DNA of 7,426 nucleotides, taken from the NCBI GenBank assembly GCA_934565775.1, contig CAKTIN010000085.1, forward strand, positions 1 through 7,426, in the 5' to 3' direction. This document shows, in pieces, positions 5,737 to 7,426 of this stretch. Each line of letters opens with the position of its first letter. Position 1 is the stretch's first letter. The position numbers were made by a program, and so were the translations under genes. Source of the DNA: an uncultured Oscillospiraceae bacterium (GTDB lineage Bacteria; Bacillota; Clostridia; Oscillospirales; Oscillospiraceae). Below the pieces are notes generated by a model. That model worked only from the letters and a program-made list of their open reading frames with translations, ran no database searches and was not told where the DNA came from.

Positions 5737-7008
5737 ATGAAGCAGACAGTCAAATGGATGCGGCTGGACAACGCCGCGAAAATATTTCCCGCCATCATCC
5801 GCAGAAATTGGAACAACGTGTTCCGGGTCTCCGCCAGCCTCACCGAGGCCGTGGACCCGGCGGTCCTACAAGCGGCGCTGGAGGCCGTCCTGCCCCGGTT
5901 TCCGTCCATGGCGGTGCGCCTGCGGCGGGGGGTGTTCTGGTATTATCTGGAGGAGCTCCCCGACCCGCCCCGGATCCGGCCGGAGGGCAGCTATCCCCTG
6001 GTGCAGATGAGCTGGAAGGAGCTGAAAACCTGCTGCCTGCGGGTGCTGTACCGGCAGAACCGGATCGCCGTGGAGTTCTTCCACGCCCTGACCGACGGCA
6101 CCGGGGGCATGGTTTTTCTGAAAACCCTGACGGCGGCCTACCTCAGCCGGAAATACGGCCTGGTCATCCCTGCGGGCCGCGGCGTTCTGCCCCTGGACCA
6201 GCCGCCCCAGCCCCAGGAGCTGGAGGACAGCTTCCAGCGCTGCGCTGCCCCGGTCCCCCTGAGCCGGAAGGAGACCAACGCCTATCACTACCGGGGCGAG
6301 GCCCTGCCCGAGGGCTTCCGGGCCCTGACCACCGGCCTGGTCTCCACCTCCGCCCTCCGGGCCATGGCCCGGTCCTACGGCGTGACCGTCACCTCCTTCC
6401 TCTCCGGTGTCATGCTCCAGACCCTCATGGAGCTCCAGGCCGCCTCCGGCCGCCGCCCCAAGGAGGTAAAGGTCACCATTCCCGTGAATCTCCGGCGGCT
6501 GTACGGCTCCCAGACCCTGCGGAATTTCGTCCTCACCGTCAACCCCGGGGTGGACCCCCGGATGGGGCAGTACGATCTGAAGGAGCTGTGCCAGGCGGTG
6601 CACCATCAGCTGGCCGCCGAGGTCACGCCCCAGCGGATGGCCGGGCGGATCGCCGCCAATGTGCTGCCGGAGCAGAACAGGGTGCTCCGGGCCTGCCCCC
6701 TGTTTCTGAAGAATCTGGCCATGCGCCAGGTGTACCGCTCCGTGGGGGAGCGGAAAGGCAGCATCAACATCTCCAATCTGGGCCTGCAGGCCCTGCCGGA
6801 GGCAATGGAGGCCTATGTGACCCGCCTGGACTTTGTGATCGGGGTGCAGCTGTCCTATTCGAACAATTGCAGCGTTGCCAGCTACGGGGACGTGACCACC
6901 CTCAACCTGATCCGCAGCATCCGCCAGTCGGAGCTGGAGCGGCGATTCTTTACCCACCTGGTGGAGCTGGGCCTCCCCGTGACGGTTGAAAGCAATCAGC
7001 CCCGATAA
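5737..7008 (+). CDS. Condensation/acyltransferase-fold protein with HxxxDG motif, substrate unknown
   Basis: 423 aa, no signal peptide or membrane helix, so cytoplasmic. The N-terminus (WMRLDNAAKIFPAII, 7-21) matches what I recall of a Firmicute family loosely annotated as alcohol acetyltransferase or condensation-domain-like. FFHALTDGTGG contains the HxxxDG motif (H116, D120, G121), the active-site signature of the chloramphenicol acetyltransferase/condensation-domain/PapA superfamily, in which the histidine acts as general base in acyl transfer to an alcohol or amine. A central segment (VTIPVNLRRLYGSQTLRNF, about 247-265) and SINISNLG near 345 also fit the fold's 'PVdlR...GN' and 'SNlG' elements. 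GGAGG lies 6 nt before the ATG, so the start is firm. There is no adjacent carrier protein, adenylation domain or acyl-CoA enzyme. Divergence from cls hints at lipid or envelope work, but this is only context. Donor and acceptor cannot be told from sequence. Confidence 0.8.
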   Translation: MKQTVKWMRLDNAAKIFPAIIRRNWNNVFRVSASLTEAVDPAVLQAALEAVLPRFPSMAVRLRRGVFWYYLEELPDPPRIRPEGSYPLVQMSWKELKTCCLRVLYRQNRIAVEFFHALTDGTGGMVFLKTLTAAYLSRKYGLVIPAGRGVLPLDQPPQPQELEDSFQRCAAPVPLSRKETNAYHYRGEALPEGFRALTTGLVSTSALRAMARSYGVTVTSFLSGVMLQTLMELQAASGRRPKEVKVTIPVNLRRLYGSQTLRNFVLTVNPGVDPRMGQYDLKELCQAVHHQLAAEVTPQRMAGRIAANVLPEQNRVLRACPLFLKNLAMRQVYRSVGERKGSINISNLGLQALPEAMEAYVTRLDFVIGVQLSYSNNCSVASYGDVTTLNLIRSIRQSELERRFFTHLVELGLPVTVESNQPR

Positions 7009-7426
7009 AACAGCGCGCCGGTATGCCGCCGATTGCCCGGCCTATCCGAAGTCCGCCGCATCGCATCGGCCCCGCTTTCGTGCCCGGCAACGCTTGGCGC
7101 GAAAGCGCCCGAAATGCACCGGTCAGGACCCGATGGAACAAGTTAGGGCGAGAAATGCGCACAAATAGGTAGAAATCTTAAAAAATTATAATTAATACAC
7201 ACACAAATCATGACTGAAAAGTTTGAAATTCAGAGTGGCAAAGGCTCCCTTGTGGAAAGGGAGCTGTCAGCCGTCAGGCTGACTAAGGGATTGTAAACTG
7301 CCCTGCTTTGAGAAGGCCTTCCATCAACCGCCTTTTCCGTTTTGCATCGGCGCTCAGTCGAGGCGACCTGCGCTGCCCCCGGCGGGGCCCTTTCCTCTGG
7401 GGGAAAGGGCCGAAAGCCCACCGGGC
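7009..7426. other. 418-bp region without a supported gene
   Basis: Part one (7009-7166) is GC-rich. It holds a small GGCGC-GAAA-GCGCC hairpin (7096-7109) and an inverted pair CGCTTTCG (7073-7080) / CGAAAGCG (7100-7107), with no T-run, so no clear terminator for the acyltransferase gene. Part two (about 7167-7236) is sharply AT-rich and includes TATAAT (7187-7192) without a matching -35. Part three (7240-7426) is hairpin-bearing, repeat-like DNA. Short open frames here (60-70 codons) lack ribosome binding sites and have low-complexity basic translations; I do not call them. Confidence 0.7.
7240..7426. repeat. Hairpin-bearing dispersed-repeat-like element (runs off right edge)
   Basis: Three perfect hairpins lie here: GCTCCCTT (7244-7251) with AAGGGAGC (7257-7264), loop 5; GTCAGCC (7266-7272) with GGCTGAC (7277-7283), loop 4; and GGCCCTTTCC (7386-7395) with GGAAAGGGCC (7402-7411), loop 6. 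The first two are followed by TAAGGGATTGT. The series 'GGCTCCCT..., AGGGAGCTGTCAGC..., GCTGAC, AGGGA' resembles a small non-coding repeat I know from gut clostridial genomes. Family identity is from memory; copy number, true ends and mobility cannot be seen in one window. Confidence 0.6.

Noticed and set aside
5466..6989. 507-codon plus-strand frame and 363-codon minus-strand frame over the acyltransferase gene
   Set aside because: Low-complexity proline/glycine/arginine translation on one strand and leucine/glycine/histidine on the other. The 5737 frame has GGAGG at the right spacing and a family motif.
6950..7168. Two short frames (70 codons minus, 60 codons plus) after the acyltransferase gene
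   Set aside because: Basic, low-complexity products, no ribosome binding site, and both overlap the end of the real gene.
7244..7283. CRISPR array or terminator at the paired hairpins
   Set aside because: There are no regularly spaced identical repeats, and no T-run follows either hairpin.
7230..7421. 63-codon minus-strand frame in the repeat-like region
   Set aside because: It runs through the three hairpins, lacks a ribosome binding site, and such frames over dispersed repeats are commonly spurious.

Overview
The window is high-GC DNA with strong Shine-Dalgarno sequences (GGAGG type), sigma-A-type promoters (TTGACA with a 17-bp spacer) and a membrane-anchored RNase Y. Together these point to a Gram-positive Firmicute. 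The GC content, the gene set and a GGCTCCCTT...AAGGGAGC hairpin repeat fit a gut clostridium of the Oscillospiraceae type; that placement is inference, since no rRNA or marker search was possible.

Layout, left to right. (1) Minus strand, 1-656: the N-terminal 218 codons of a protein that runs off the left edge. It joins a short phage-structural-protein-like segment to the start of a PTP-like tyrosine phosphatase domain. (2) Minus strand, 2101-849: a two-gene operon of a small sigma-70/ECF-like factor and a single-pass membrane protein with a DUF4367-like outer domain, probably its anti-sigma factor. The genes overlap by 4 bp, are read from a near-consensus promoter, and end at a clear intrinsic terminator (808-847). 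(3) Plus strand, 2250-3984: rny (RNase Y) with a near-perfect sigma-A promoter. Its ~100-nt leader contains a very strong hairpin followed by a T-run, only about 12 nt from the predicted 5' end. (4) Minus strand, 5653-4130: a cardiolipin synthase of the phospholipase D superfamily, convergent with rny. Two terminator hairpins sharing the same arm sequence lie between the two genes. (5) Plus strand, 5737-7008: a 423-aa condensation/acyltransferase-fold protein with an HxxxDG motif, divergent from cls. (6) 7009-7426: no supported gene; an AT-rich stretch followed by hairpin-bearing repeat-like DNA that runs to the right edge.

Most of the content is housekeeping (mRNA turnover, membrane phospholipid) with envelope signalling (sigma/anti-sigma) beside it. 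I see no CRISPR array, transposase, tRNA or rRNA, and no obvious multi-gene novel system. The most interesting items are the attenuator-like hairpin in the rny leader, the phage-domain/phosphatase fusion cut by the left edge, the twin terminators, and the uncharacterised acyltransferase.
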